Source: a bacterium
Lineage (GTDB): Bacteria; SAR324; XYD2-FULL-50-16
Length of the DNA stretch: 64,000 bases
Reading direction: 5' to 3'
Assembly (NCBI GenBank): GCA_018829445.1
Contig: JAHJTV010000017.1
Coordinates: forward strand, 30,692 to 94,691
Shown: positions 30,655 to 38,817 of the stretch, piece by piece
Position numbering within the stretch: the stretch's first letter is position 1
Layout: each line of letters starts with the position of its first letter
The notes under the pieces: generated by a model
What the model was told of the DNA's origin: nothing
Seen by the model: the letters and a program-made list of their open reading frames with translations, nothing else
Database searches by the model: none
Position numbers and translations under genes: made by a program

Positions 30655-32745
30655 TTATAAAATTATACGGGCATCCAAAGCCAGGCATCCTTCCGCTTCG
30701 TGAAAGAGGCGTAATGGATTAATATCCAGCTCCTTAATCTCCGGAAAATCGGTTAAAAGCTGACTGAGATGCAGGGTTGCATTAACCAGCGCTTCAATAT
30801 CAAATCGTTTCTGACCACGAGCCCCCATTAATATCTGGGAACCGCTTAGCTCCTCGATCATGGCATAGGCTTCGCTTTTTGAGATGGGAGCAATTCTCAT
30901 GCTGGCCCGCTCAAAAATCTCGACAAAAATCCCTCCCAGCCCGACAAGCACGGCTGCTCCAAATTGTTTATCCTGCCTGCCGCCCAGGATCATCTCTCGA
31001 CCACCTACAGCCATCGGTTGAACCATAACACCACCAAAATCTGCCTCCGGGTATGCTTTTTTAATGCGTGTAACCATATCTTTAAACGCATCTTCTACTG
31101 ATTCACTATCTCTAAGATTCAGCTGAACTCCGCCAACATCGGATTTGTGGGATATCTGTTCTGATATCACCTTCATCGCAACGGGAAAACCAAGCTTTTC
31201 AGCTGCCTGTTTCGCCTCTGCCGCAGAATTGGCTGTTAAACCCTTTGTAGTGGGTATGCCGTAGCTTTCCAACACCTCCATTGCTTCATTCAGAAGAAGG
31301 TCTCTGTTTTCACTCTTAGCATTACCAATCAGCTGATTTACTCTTTTTTTATCCACGACAAAGGTCGGGGAGATCTCTTGAGAATCCACTTCTGCGATTT
31401 TCTGGGTATGCTCAAAATCCAGCTTCAACGCCCGGAACAATTCGACAATCTGAGTGAAGATGGGAAAATCAAAATCTGCTCTTAATTTATTGATTTCATA
31501 AGAATTTGCGGAGACATAAGCTGCCACCGGTTTATTGTATTTCTTGCATAAGGATTCCAGATGCCCCAAAAGCTTTTTGGTGTGCTCATGTTCTGTCTGA
31601 GCAACTGAGGTATGCAAAAATACAACGCCATCAACATTGTCCTGTTCCAGCGTATCATTTACTATTTTATGGTAGACGTCCAGGTCAAACAGATCGCCCA
31701 AATCCAACGGATTTGTCAGTTTAATCACAGATGCTCTGAAGTGCTTTTCGATTTCCCGGATAAACTCTTCAGGAAAATCAGCCAGCTGAAAACCAGCTAA
31801 TTCACATGCATCGGCTGCCACTATGGCATGTCCACCTGATCTTGAAATAATTGCCAACCGTTTGTTCTTTAGTGGTGGTAATCTCAATGTTTTCATATAA
31901 TCAGACAGTGTCGTTACATCATGGATACGAGTAATCCCGCATTGTCGAAAAGCGGTGTCCACCACTCTGTCGTCACTGGATAAAGAAGCTGTGTGGGAAG
32001 CCGCTATATTCTGTCCCAATTGGCCAATATTCGATTTGAATACAAGAATCGGTTTTGGGGATCGATTGGCGATATCCATCAATCTTCGGCCATCACGAAT
32101 GCTTTCCAGATAGATAAAGATAATCCGAGTACCTTTGTCTCCAATTAAATACTCTAAAAGATCCTCGGCATCGATATTCAGCATGTTTCCAACGGAAACA
32201 AACTTATTCAAACCAATTCCCTCGGCTGCCATGTGATTCATGATGCTCAATCCCACACCACCACTTTGTGAGATAATAGATACATCTCCCTTTCGAATAA
32301 AAGGAGTCAGTCGGGGAAAAGGAACACAAAACCCGTTCTCCATATTAATGACGCCAATACAGTTTGGACCGACAAATCGAATATTATACCGTGAAGCAAT
32401 CTCAACCACCTGATCTTCAATTTCTCGCCCCTCCTCACTGAACTCCCGGAAACCGGCTGTCTCTATTATCGCGGTTTTCACTCCCTTTTGTCCGCATTCC
32501 TCCATGACTCCAGGGACAAATCTCGCCGGCACAAGAATCACTGCCAGATCAATATGGTCCGGAATATCAATCACTGATTTATAGATACGCCGGGTGGCAA
32601 TTGCACCCCCGTTTGGTCCCACAGCATAAACAATACCATCAAAACCGAAGTCAACCAGATTTAACATGATATTACGTCCCAGGTTGGTCAATTTGGATGA
32701 GACACCAACCACCGCAACACTGCGAGGATAGAATACACTCTGCAT
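30655..32745 (-). CDS. ADP-forming acyl-CoA synthetase (acetate-CoA ligase type), fused subunits
   Basis: This enzyme interconverts an acyl-CoA, ADP and phosphate with the free acid, CoA and ATP, conserving energy from acyl-CoA. The 696 residues hold a CoA-binding domain (1-140), two succinyl-CoA ligase-like domains (about 150-440) and a C-terminal ATP-grasp domain (about 470-690), i.e. alpha and beta parts fused. The phospho-histidine motif ASHTASLS has His251. A clear ribosome site (AAGGAG) precedes the ATG. The substrate (acetate, propionate, aryl acids) cannot be told. The CBS-ACT gene upstream is in the same orientation and resembles AcuB, a regulator associated with acetyl-CoA synthetase. 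Confidence 0.9.
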   Translation of the reverse strand: MQSVFYPRSVAVVGVSSKLTNLGRNIMLNLVDFGFDGIVYAVGPNGGAIATRRIYKSVIDIPDHIDLAVILVPARFVPGVMEECGQKGVKTAIIETAGFREFSEEGREIEDQVVEIASRYNIRFVGPNCIGVINMENGFCVPFPRLTPFIRKGDVSIISQSGGVGLSIMNHMAAEGIGLNKFVSVGNMLNIDAEDLLEYLIGDKGTRIIFIYLESIRDGRRLMDIANRSPKPILVFKSNIGQLGQNIAASHTASLSSDDRVVDTAFRQCGITRIHDVTTLSDYMKTLRLPPLKNKRLAIISRSGGHAIVAADACELAGFQLADFPEEFIREIEKHFRASVIKLTNPLDLGDLFDLDVYHKIVNDTLEQDNVDGVVFLHTSVAQTEHEHTKKLLGHLESLCKKYNKPVAAYVSANSYEINKLRADFDFPIFTQIVELFRALKLDFEHTQKIAEVDSQEISPTFVVDKKRVNQLIGNAKSENRDLLLNEAMEVLESYGIPTTKGLTANSAAEAKQAAEKLGFPVAMKVISEQISHKSDVGGVQLNLRDSESVEDAFKDMVTRIKKAYPEADFGGVMVQPMAVGGREMILGGRQDKQFGAAVLVGLGGIFVEIFERASMRIAPISKSEAYAMIEELSGSQILMGARGQKRFDIEALVNATLHLSQLLTDFPEIKELDINPLRLFHEAEGCLALDARIIL

Positions 32746-32914
32746 AAAAATCTCCTTATTGAAATAATGTTAAAAGATTATAGGTGTCCAAAACGACTTA
32801 TGCAACAGGGTTGGTTAAAGCAGCAGGATAAATGCAGGAGGAAGCCAAAATAAAGAATGTAAAATGAGTGATGCTTCAAATCGATATTATTCAAAACATC
32901 ATGGGTTGGTTTTG

Positions 32915-32955
32915 GTATCTAAAAAGTATTTTCTGCAAAAACACCTTTTAGATAC
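32915..32955. repeat. Long inverted repeat between acyl-CoA synthetase and CBS-ACT genes
   Basis: An 18-base arm starting GTATCTAAAA pairs with its partner ending TTTTAGATAC at 16 of 18 positions, with a five-base loop. It lies 40 bases after the CBS-ACT stop and 170 bases upstream of the synthetase start on the minus strand. No T-run follows, so it may be a processing or stability hairpin, a weak terminator, or an operator. Confidence 0.5.
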
Positions 32956-32995
32956 TTATCCGGTTTATCTGGGTTAGGATAGATCCCATCATTAA

Positions 32996-33691
32996 TCATT
33001 CTTCCATCATTCGGACTATTGAAGGTTGATTATTACCCAAATGTTCTATTACATACTGCAATTTTGCTTTTTCTTTGAGAAGGTTGATCAAATCATCAAT
33101 CTTCTCCGGGGCAACTTGGTATGCCTTAAAATAGGCATTTCGATATCCATCGGGGACATCATCATAAGAGGTCAGCAAACTTCCAATACGACCACCCAGG
33201 CTTCGAACGATATCTGCAATCTCTTTGACCGTCCCAGCCTTATCTTCAATTTGTACGGCTATCTGTACGCCTTCCGCTTCGATACCTGTCAAGGAGATCA
33301 ACAATTTAAAAATATCACCCTGGGTAATAATTCCAACAAGGTTTCCCGAATCATTGACAACCGGGACGCCTGAGATCTTATGCTTCAGCAGGATTTTCGC
33401 AACCTCGTCAACGGTTGTTTCCGGAGTAACTGTTATTGGATTTTCAGTCATGATTTCACTCAACTCAATCCGGGTATTTAAATAGATTATCTCATGGGAT
33501 TCAAGACCTGCAGTTTCAGAAATCGATGCACGTTTAAGATCCCTGTCCGTCACGATTCCCACAAGTTCACCTTCCGACAGGACAGGCAAAGAGCGGATTC
33601 TGTTTTTATTCAAGAGTTGGTTGGCCAGTTTAATCGTATCACTTACTTCAACTGTAATAACAGGTTGACTCATCCAATTTTTTACCAGCAT
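32996..33691 (-). CDS. CBS-pair and ACT-domain protein (AcuB-like)
   Basis: The 231-residue protein has two CBS motifs (about 5-58 and 78-135) that typically bind adenine nucleotides as energy sensors. A C-terminal ACT domain (about 142-212) of the kind that binds small effectors follows. The sequence MLVKNWMSQPVITV at the start is typical of AcuB-like proteins. AcuB family members are linked genetically to acetoin or acetate use. Its position upstream of an acyl-CoA synthetase, in the same direction, makes control of acetate metabolism a reasonable inference. A promoter match lies about 65 bases upstream of the start. Confidence 0.9.
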   Translation of the reverse strand: MLVKNWMSQPVITVEVSDTIKLANQLLNKNRIRSLPVLSEGELVGIVTDRDLKRASISETAGLESHEIIYLNTRIELSEIMTENPITVTPETTVDEVAKILLKHKISGVPVVNDSGNLVGIITQGDIFKLLISLTGIEAEGVQIAVQIEDKAGTVKEIADIVRSLGGRIGSLLTSYDDVPDGYRNAYFKAYQVAPEKIDDLINLLKEKAKLQYVIEHLGNNQPSIVRMMEE

Positions 33692-33755
33692 GCAGACCCT
33701 TTATAATATGGATATTAAAAACCAGTGTCAGAATTGATTTATTAAGTAGATTAAA

Positions 33756-33783
33756 AGTATCATTATCATTTTGCACCTGTCAA
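33756..33783 (-). promoter_or_regulatory. Candidate sigma-70 promoter for CBS-ACT gene
   Basis: On the minus strand TTGACA (33783-33778, perfect -35) is followed after 16 bases by GATACT (33761-33756, four of six matches to the -10). It lies about 65 bases upstream of the ATG at 33691. Confidence 0.55.
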
Positions 33784-33901
33784 TCAAATGCAATTTAAGT
33801 CATAGTAATCGAATGAAAATCACTTTGTTCAAAAAAAACCGACAACAGTTGGAATCATCGTATTTTTCATGCGATTGCCCTACTATTCTCCAAATTTCAA
33901 C

Positions 33902-33930
33902 TTGACCCTGAAATGGCAATTTCTTATTAT
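33902..33930 (+). promoter_or_regulatory. Candidate sigma-70 promoter for the CDP-sugar operon
   Basis: TTGACC (33902-33907, five of six) and TATTAT (33925-33930, five of six) are separated by exactly 17 bases. The start codon of rfbF follows 84 bases downstream. The rest of the 322-base gap (33692-34013) holds the divergent CBS-ACT promoter and nothing else I can support. Confidence 0.65.
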
Positions 33931-34013
33931 CAACGTTTCCTGCTTTCATCTTTGCGCAAATCCAAACGGATCATTTCAAAAGTCAGTTTTATCGATTCTT
34001 TAAAAAACCTCTT

Positions 34014-34799
34014 ATGAGCCCAATCAAAGTAGTTATCCTTGCCGGTGGATTTGGGACCCGGATCAGCGAAGAAACGGTTGTTAAGCCAAAACCAATGGTG
34101 GAAATCGGTGATAAACCGATTCTGTGGCATATCATGAAGATCTATTCCCACTACGATCTCAATGATTTTGTGATTTGTCTGGGATATAAGGCCTACTTCA
34201 TCAAGGAATACTTTGCCAATTATTTCCTGCATCAGAACGATGTCACCATAGATGTTAAGAATAACAATATCCAGTTTCATCAGAACATGGTTGAACCCTG
34301 GAAAATAACATTGGTGGATACTGGCGAGAATACGATGACCGGAGGCAGGGTTAAACGAATTCAAAAATATGTGGATAACCAGACCTTCATGCTGACTTAT
34401 GGAGATGGTGTCGGCGATGTTGATATCAAAAAGTTGCTTGAATTCCACAAAAGCCATGGTAAACTGGCTACTGTCACAGCAGCAATGCCTTCGGGCAGGT
34501 TTGGAGCATTAAACCTTGACCATGATAATATTGTAACTTCTTTTCACGAAAAACCACGTGGCGACAAAGCCTGGATAAACGGAGGATTCTTCGTGCTTGA
34601 ACCCGAGGTGTTCAACTATATTGAAGGAGATTCAACCATACTTGAGAGAAGCCCGATGGAAGCTTTGGCTCGGGACAACCAACTGGTGGCTTTCAGGCAT
34701 TCCGGTTTTTGGAAACCCATGGATACCTTAAGGGATAAAAACGAGCTTGAGTCACTCTGGAAATCTTCCCAAGCACCCTGGAAAGTGTGGTCAAACTGA
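34014..34799 (+). CDS. rfbF: Glucose-1-phosphate cytidylyltransferase
   Basis: RfbF makes CDP-glucose from CTP and glucose-1-phosphate, the first step of the CDP-6-deoxysugar pathway. The 261-residue protein (family about 257) begins with the nucleotidyltransferase signature LAGGFGTR at 9-16. It keeps the family-specific EETVVKPKPMVEIG, KPILWHIMKIYSHYD, DTGENTMTGGR and FTYGDGV-like LTYGDGVGD motifs, and ends with FWKPMDTLRDK. It is the first gene of a tightly packed operon with the matching 4,6-dehydratase two genes later. No good ribosome site is seen, which is common for the genes of this operon. Confidence 0.95.
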   Translation: MSPIKVVILAGGFGTRISEETVVKPKPMVEIGDKPILWHIMKIYSHYDLNDFVICLGYKAYFIKEYFANYFLHQNDVTIDVKNNNIQFHQNMVEPWKITLVDTGENTMTGGRVKRIQKYVDNQTFMLTYGDGVGDVDIKKLLEFHKSHGKLATVTAAMPSGRFGALNLDHDNIVTSFHEKPRGDKAWINGGFFVLEPEVFNYIEGDSTILERSPMEALARDNQLVAFRHSGFWKPMDTLRDKNELESLWKSSQAPWKVWSN

Positions 34800-34801
34800 A
34801 C

Positions 34802-35677
34802 ATGAAGATTCTGATAACAGGAGGAACAGGTTTTATCGGCAGTCATCTGGTTAATAGTTTGGTGGAAAGAGAACTTGAACTGGTGATCCTGAAACGATCA
34901 ACTTCAGATTCCTGGCGAATTGAAGAAAGTCTTGACCACGTCACCTGTTATAATGTTGATGAGATTTCCCTGCAGGATATTGTAAAACGGGAAAAAGCGG
35001 ATTTTGTGCTTCATTTGGCAACAAACCAGCGACGGCAAGGCGATACGATTGCTCAAATCATCGATTCCAATGTTACCTTTCCCTCGGTTCTGGTGGAAGA
35101 GGCAGTGCAGAATGGTCTTCAGGGATTTATCAATACGGATACATCCGCTTCCGGCGATCATTCTCTGTATGCCTCCACCAAAAAAGCATTCCTCTCCGTT
35201 TTGAATCACTTTCATACCAAAAACGGTCTGCCGGTGATCAACCTCCAACTTGAATACGTTTATGGCCCCAAAGACAATGATTCCAAGTTTGTTCCTTACC
35301 TGATAAAAAGTATTCTTTGTGAAGAATCGATTGATGCTTCACCCGGAACGCAAAAACGGGATTTTATTTATGTACAAGATGCGGCAGATGCTTATATAAA
35401 AGCTATGGAACTGGTGAAGCAGATGGATAATCAATTTTTTTCCTTAGCCATTGGAAGCGGAGAATCCATTTCCTTGAAAGAATTTGCAGAAACGGTTGCC
35501 AGGCTTTCGTCCAAGAGAACTCGGATAAACTGGGGTGCGTTGGATTTTCGCAAGGGTGATATTTTTGAATCAAAAGCAGATATTACCGCTGCCAAAGAAA
35601 TTTTGGGCTGGAATCCGAACCACAATCTGAAACAGGGCCTAGAAAAAACAATTAACTGGTTTAGAGAGTGTATTTAA
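34802..35677 (+). CDS. NAD(P)-dependent sugar epimerase/reductase (extended SDR)
   Basis: The start is the ATG at 34802, two bases after the rfbF stop; a GTG five codons upstream overlaps rfbF. The 291-residue protein has the Rossmann motif GGTGFIG (7-13) and the catalytic YASTK (Tyr123, Lys127), so it is an extended short-chain dehydrogenase acting on a nucleotide sugar. Placed between rfbF and rfbG and before a C-methyltransferase, it most likely reduces or epimerises a CDP-4-keto-6-deoxysugar, like the abequose, paratose or yersiniose synthases. The exact product cannot be read from sequence alone. Confidence 0.85.
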   Translation: MKILITGGTGFIGSHLVNSLVERELELVILKRSTSDSWRIEESLDHVTCYNVDEISLQDIVKREKADFVLHLATNQRRQGDTIAQIIDSNVTFPSVLVEEAVQNGLQGFINTDTSASGDHSLYASTKKAFLSVLNHFHTKNGLPVINLQLEYVYGPKDNDSKFVPYLIKSILCEESIDASPGTQKRDFIYVQDAADAYIKAMELVKQMDNQFFSLAIGSGESISLKEFAETVARLSSKRTRINWGALDFRKGDIFESKADITAAKEILGWNPNHNLKQGLEKTINWFRECI

Positions 35678-36778
35678 ATGAAAAGCTGTTTCAATGATAT
35701 CTACAGAGGGAAAAGAGTTCTAATTACAGGCCATACAGGTTTTAAAGGTTCATGGCTCGCAATTTGGTTACAAATACTGGGAGCAGAAGTTGCAGGGGTT
35801 GCCTTGGAGCCGGTTCATGATAAGTGCAATTTTAATGTCACCAAACTTGGTTCAAGAATCGACAATCACTTTCTTGATATTACGGATTACCAGTCTTTGC
35901 AGAGAGCTATTGCAGACTTCAAACCTGATATCATCTTTCACCTGGCCGCTCAAGCCCTGGTGGGTACTTCCTATGATGAACCGAAACGAACCTTTGATAC
36001 CAATATTGGTGGCACTTTGAATGTATTGGAATCTATCCGAAACAGCCGGGAAGTCAAGGCAGGAGTCCTGATTACCAGTGATAAATGTTACAGGAATGTG
36101 GAACAGATCTGGGGATATCGCGAAGAGGATAGACTGGGTGGCGATGATCCCTACAGTGCAAGTAAAGCCGGTGCTGAACTGATTATTCGCAGTTACACCA
36201 AGTCTTTTTTCAGTCAAGAAAGCAGTCCGTTAATTGCGTCCACCAGGGCGGGAAACGTTATCGGGGGGGGCGACTGGTCGGAAAACAGGCTTGTCCCCGA
36301 TTGTATCAGGCACTTGAATAACAATGAACCGATCATTATCAGAAACCCCTCTTCAACCAGACCCTGGCAACTGGTTTTGGAGCCCCTGAGTGGCTATCTG
36401 TTATTGGGGCAGAAACTGTTGGAAAAAAGCGGTGGTTTTACTGAGGGCTGGAATTTTGGTCCCTCCATGGAGGAGTGCCACACGGTTCTGGAAGTTGCCG
36501 AATTGATAGTTAAATTGTGGGGCGCCGGAGAAACAAAAGTTACCGGCAATCAACAGGCTTTTTATGAGTCAACCCTGTTGCAACTGGATTGCACCAAAGC
36601 ACGTGTCAAACTAGGTTGGCATCAAACTCTCAATACCAAAGAAAGTCTGGAGTTTACTGTAAATTGGTACAAACACTTAAAGAATCATCCCGACGCGGAT
36701 ATGTTCGATTTTTGTGCCGAACAGCTTGAAAACTATCAATTGCTGGCTCACCAACGACGGAGTGGTTGGACTCAATAA
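35678..36778 (+). CDS. rfbG: CDP-glucose 4,6-dehydratase
   Basis: RfbG converts CDP-glucose to CDP-4-keto-6-deoxyglucose. The 366-residue protein (family about 355-360) has the distinctive GHTGFKGSWLAIWL cofactor motif (18-31), LITSDKCYRN with the Thr-Asp-Lys active-site elements, and YSASKAGAEL with catalytic Tyr and Lys. RAGNVIGGGDW and RPWQLVLEPLSGYL are also RfbG-specific. Its ATG follows the previous stop codon with no spacer, indicating translational coupling in the operon. Confidence 0.95.
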   Translation: MKSCFNDIYRGKRVLITGHTGFKGSWLAIWLQILGAEVAGVALEPVHDKCNFNVTKLGSRIDNHFLDITDYQSLQRAIADFKPDIIFHLAAQALVGTSYDEPKRTFDTNIGGTLNVLESIRNSREVKAGVLITSDKCYRNVEQIWGYREEDRLGGDDPYSASKAGAELIIRSYTKSFFSQESSPLIASTRAGNVIGGGDWSENRLVPDCIRHLNNNEPIIIRNPSSTRPWQLVLEPLSGYLLLGQKLLEKSGGFTEGWNFGPSMEECHTVLEVAELIVKLWGAGETKVTGNQQAFYESTLLQLDCTKARVKLGWHQTLNTKESLEFTVNWYKHLKNHPDADMFDFCAEQLENYQLLAHQRRSGWTQ

Positions 36779-36823
36779 TCATGAGAATTTCCCTTTTCAA
36801 ATAATAATAAGCAGATATTAACA

Positions 36824-38068
36824 ATGAAAATCAGTCAATGCAGAGTTTGCAAAGAAGAAAAACTGGAAACGGTGCTGGAATACGGGGATGTTGCACTTGC
36901 AGATAGTTTCATGAATAGTGAACAAGATTTCAAGAATGAGCAGAAATATCCCCTCAGACTCTGTTTCTGTCGGAACTGCAGTCACCTTCAAATTGATGAG
37001 ATTATTGATCCTGAGATTCTTTTCAGAAATTACGTCTATGAAACCGGGGTTTCGAGTTCCATCATCCAATTTGCGAAAGAATTGTACGACGAGGTTCTGA
37101 GTTTTTACCGGACTATTCCATCATCCGGAAAGCCGAAGGTATTTGAAATTGCCAGTAATGACGGGACCGTCTTGTCCGTTTTTAAGGAAAACGACTCCGA
37201 GGTATTCGGTGTCGATCCGGCTGAGAACATTGTAAAAATTGCCAACAACAAAGGAATTGATTCCATTGCAGAATTTTTCTGTTTTGAAACTGCCGAGAAG
37301 GTTGTAGACCTCAAAGGGAAATTTGATGTCTGTCTGGCCCGTAATGTAATAGCACACGTTAAGGAGCTGCACAGCGTTGCCAAGGGGATTCAAACCGTGC
37401 TGAATGAAAACGGTTTTGCGGTTATCGAAGTGCCCCATCTCAAAACCATGTTTGAAGAGCTGCAATATGACCAGGTTTTTCATGAACATATCGGTTTCCA
37501 CTCGCTGGATAGTATTCGGCGGTTATTTGCCTTCTACGATATGGAAGTTGTCCATGTTAAAGAACTCTGGATTCATGGCGGATCAATCAGAATTTTTCTG
37601 CAACACAAAAACGGGCCGCGAAAAACAACACAACAAGTCCAAGATCTCCTGAAGGCAGAAGAAGATCTGGGACTCTTTGACAAAACCTCATGGGATGGAT
37701 TTGCAAAAAGGGTGCTTGATCACAGGGTGGCCTTAAAAGAGGAGTTAAAGAGACTTAAGGCCGAGAACCTTAATGTTGCCGTCTATGGAGCTTCCGGAAA
37801 AGGCCAGTCCCTGCTGCAGTTTTGTGAACTTGATGGTTCTGTCATCGATTATGTGGTGGATAAAAGCTCCATGAAACAGGGGAAATTCACCCCGGGAACT
37901 CACCTGCAGGTGCATTCTCCTTCCCATATTTATGAAGATCTTCCGGATGTTATTCTCATTTGCGCCTGGAATTTTGCGGATGAAATTGTCAAACAGGAAG
38001 CAAGGTTTGCAGAATTGGGCGGAAAATTTTTGCACCCACTGCCCATGCCTCACTATCTCAAAGCTTAA
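36824..38068 (+). CDS. Nucleotide-sugar C-methyltransferase (TylC3/TcaB9 type)
   Basis: The protein would add a methyl group from S-adenosylmethionine to a ring carbon of a keto-deoxysugar, making a branched sugar. The 414 residues show the three-domain layout of this family: an N-terminal zinc domain (Cys6, Cys9, Cys49, Cys52), a SAM-binding domain with FEIASNDGTVL (about 105-115) and the catalytic-region motif FHEHIGFHS, and a C-terminal Rossmann-like domain with VYGASGKG. In an operon with rfbF and rfbG its substrate is probably CDP-linked. Known CDP examples lead to branched 3,6-dideoxy sugars; the regiochemistry here is not determined. Confidence 0.88.
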   Translation: MKISQCRVCKEEKLETVLEYGDVALADSFMNSEQDFKNEQKYPLRLCFCRNCSHLQIDEIIDPEILFRNYVYETGVSSSIIQFAKELYDEVLSFYRTIPSSGKPKVFEIASNDGTVLSVFKENDSEVFGVDPAENIVKIANNKGIDSIAEFFCFETAEKVVDLKGKFDVCLARNVIAHVKELHSVAKGIQTVLNENGFAVIEVPHLKTMFEELQYDQVFHEHIGFHSLDSIRRLFAFYDMEVVHVKELWIHGGSIRIFLQHKNGPRKTTQQVQDLLKAEEDLGLFDKTSWDGFAKRVLDHRVALKEELKRLKAENLNVAVYGASGKGQSLLQFCELDGSVIDYVVDKSSMKQGKFTPGTHLQVHSPSHIYEDLPDVILICAWNFADEIVKQEARFAELGGKFLHPLPMPHYLKA

Positions 38069-38087
38069 ACCCGGATAAGTAATCTAA

Positions 38088-38807
38088 ATGAAACCTGATT
38101 TAACGATTATCATTTGTTCCTACAATGAAATTGGCAGAATTGAACAAACCTATGTTGATCTCCTGCAAACTTTGGAGCTTCGGCAGGAAAAGCCGGAGAT
38201 ATTTTTCATCGATAACGGTTCCACTGATGGTACTCGTGAGTGGTTAAGCAAAATTGAGCATCCTGACGTACAGGTGATTTTTAATGAGCATAACCTGGGA
38301 AAAGGAGGTTCTTTAAAGAAAGGGATTGGACTTTCAACCGGCAACTATGTTGTTGTTCATGATTCCGATTTTGAATATCGGGCGGCGGATGTCTGGAAGT
38401 GTTATGATCAAGCTGAAAGTCAAAAGGCCTCGCTGGTTCTTGGCGGCAGATTTGCCAACGGCAGAACAGACAGCTATCACCTGGTAAACTATCTTGGAGT
38501 ACGTTTTCTGACCCTTCTGATCAATATCCTGTATGGATGCTGGATCAAGGATTCAGCATCCGCTATCAAGTTGTTTAAAGGAGATATCCTCAGGAGTATT
38601 AACCTGGAGAGTGATGGTTTTGAACTCGATTTCGAGCTGGTTGCACGGGTGGCCAGGATTGGAGGAAAAGTATTGGAGGTTCCCGCCGCCTTTTATCCAC
38701 GGACATCAGAGGAAGGCAAAAAGGTGAGAGCTTTCAGTGATGGATTTGCCTCTCTCAAGGTTATCCTCAAGAATCGCTTTCTGCCACAATCGATGCTCCT
38801 GAAATGA
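38088..38807 (+). CDS. Family 2 glycosyltransferase, DPM1-like
   Basis: The 239-residue GT-A protein has the start TIIICSYNEIGRI, the IDNGSTDGT motif and the metal-binding Asp92-x-Asp94 (HDSDFEY). It lacks C-terminal membrane helices, so it matches soluble DPM1/polyprenol-phosphate sugar synthases. It would load a sugar onto undecaprenyl phosphate on the cytoplasmic face. The next gene encodes an integral-membrane GT-C enzyme that typically uses such lipid-linked donors in the periplasm. The sugar identity is unknown; it need not be the CDP-sugar made by the upstream genes. Confidence 0.85.
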   Translation: MKPDLTIIICSYNEIGRIEQTYVDLLQTLELRQEKPEIFFIDNGSTDGTREWLSKIEHPDVQVIFNEHNLGKGGSLKKGIGLSTGNYVVVHDSDFEYRAADVWKCYDQAESQKASLVLGGRFANGRTDSYHLVNYLGVRFLTLLINILYGCWIKDSASAIKLFKGDILRSINLESDGFELDFELVARVARIGGKVLEVPAAFYPRTSEEGKKVRAFSDGFASLKVILKNRFLPQSMLLK

Positions 38808-38817
38808 GCAAAATCCA

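Noticed and set aside
33930..34457. A 175-codon frame antisense to rfbF
   Set aside because: It overlaps the well-supported rfbF gene, has no recognisable domain, and would run through its promoter region.
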